DNA of 31,835 nucleotides from Pseudomonadota bacterium. GTDB lineage: Bacteria > Pseudomonadota > Alphaproteobacteria > Sphingomonadales > Sphingomonadaceae. Within the stretch, counting starts at the first letter, position 1, and each line of letters opens with the position of its first letter. The DNA lies in assembly GCA_023391375.1 (NCBI GenBank), contig JAEWBB010000004.1, positions 1-31,835 of the forward strand, written 5' to 3'. A model generated the notes under the pieces. The model ran no database searches and was not told the DNA's origin. It saw only the letters and a list, made by a program, of their open reading frames with translations. Below are positions 31,718 to 31,835 of this stretch, in pieces. The position numbers and the translations under genes are program-made.

Positions 31718-31835
31718 CACTTGTCCGTCTGGCCCGCAGGGCAGTTGAGCAGGAAGTAGCGGCGCATCGTGTCGATCGCGTCGCGACGAATGCCTTCGAG
31801 CATCCGTTTGTCGTTGAGCGCGCGCTGTCGGTCCT
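31717..31835 (-). CDS. 3' end of an unidentified gene directly upstream of sufC
   Basis: The frame is open from the window edge to TGA at 31719-31717 and encodes 39 residues, beginning DRQRALNDKRMLEGIRRD, continuing AIDTMRRYFLLNC and ending PAGQTDK. The stop overlaps the sufC start. It does not look like the C-terminus of SufB as I know it, so a small unknown gene may lie between sufB and sufC; the missing part decides. Basic residues and one Cys are visible, nothing more. Confidence 0.6.
   Translation of the reverse strand, partial: DRQRALNDKRMLEGIRRDAIDTMRRYFLLNCPAGQTDK

Noticed and set aside
1..31835. tRNA or rRNA genes, IS elements, prophage and CRISPR arrays
   Set aside because: No cloverleaf-like sequence, transposase, terminal inverted repeats or regularly spaced repeats were seen on either strand.
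31717..31835. Calling the edge fragment sufB
   Set aside because: Position fits, but the visible C-terminal residues do not match the SufB C-terminus I know, so no name was given.

Overview
The window is GC-rich, tightly packed chromosomal DNA. The gene set points to an alphaproteobacterium of the Sphingomonadales (Sphingomonas, Sphingomicrobium or a close relative). Supporting signs are the SUF cluster with a short SufD and a SufT/DUF59 gene, a HIG1-type two-helix protein, an S8 autotransporter ending in an aromatic beta-barrel strand, a DUF2569-like membrane protein, a Flp pilin and a GTTAACCAT (CtrA-like) motif. The genus call is inference. I see no rRNA, tRNA, IS element, prophage or CRISPR array. 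No stretch over 300 bases lacks a gene; the largest gaps are about 110-170 bp.

Layout. (1) 1-3935, plus strand: the 3' part of a DUF2569-like membrane gene, an orphan Flp pilin, a secreted IalB-like protein, rlmN and a cyclopropane-fatty-acid synthase. (2) 3932-6748, minus: an S46 dipeptidyl-peptidase and a four-EF-hand secreted protein with a good intrinsic terminator. (3) 6872-13613: argG, then an envelope-glycan locus. That locus has two large polytopic proteins of GT-C character on the plus strand, flanking a minus-strand coupled set of GtrA flippase, GtrB-like polyprenyl-phosphate glycosyltransferase and a SAM methyltransferase. (4) 19334-13617, minus, a probable eight-gene run: gluQRS, HIG1 protein, cobO/pduO, egtB, egtD, yggT, folD, marC. 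It covers tRNA modification, cobalamin, ergothioneine and folate. (5) 19502-20589, plus: an HNH nuclease and an atypical receiver protein. (6) 23142-20586, minus: argH, a small lipoprotein and galU. A thioredoxin-like lipoprotein (tlpA type) sits on the other strand at 23159-23737. Then, minus, a HAD nucleotidase and dapD (25220-23734). (7) 25332-27626, plus: a subtilisin-like lipoprotein autotransporter with a Thr-Pro linker. (8) 31835-27630, minus: a SUF iron-sulfur operon (partial unknown gene, sufC, membrane protein, sufD, sufS, sufT, sufA-like, small secreted protein).

Most co-directional neighbours overlap by 1 or 4 bases (TGATG, ATGA, GTGA), so translational coupling is widespread. Several convergent pairs share their stop codons on CTAG or CTAA, leaving no room for ordinary terminators. 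The best candidates for something undescribed are the three-helix membrane protein between sufC and sufD, the GtrA/GtrB/GT-C locus, the receiver protein with Glu at the phospho-acceptor position, and the cobO gene that seems to need a CTG start.
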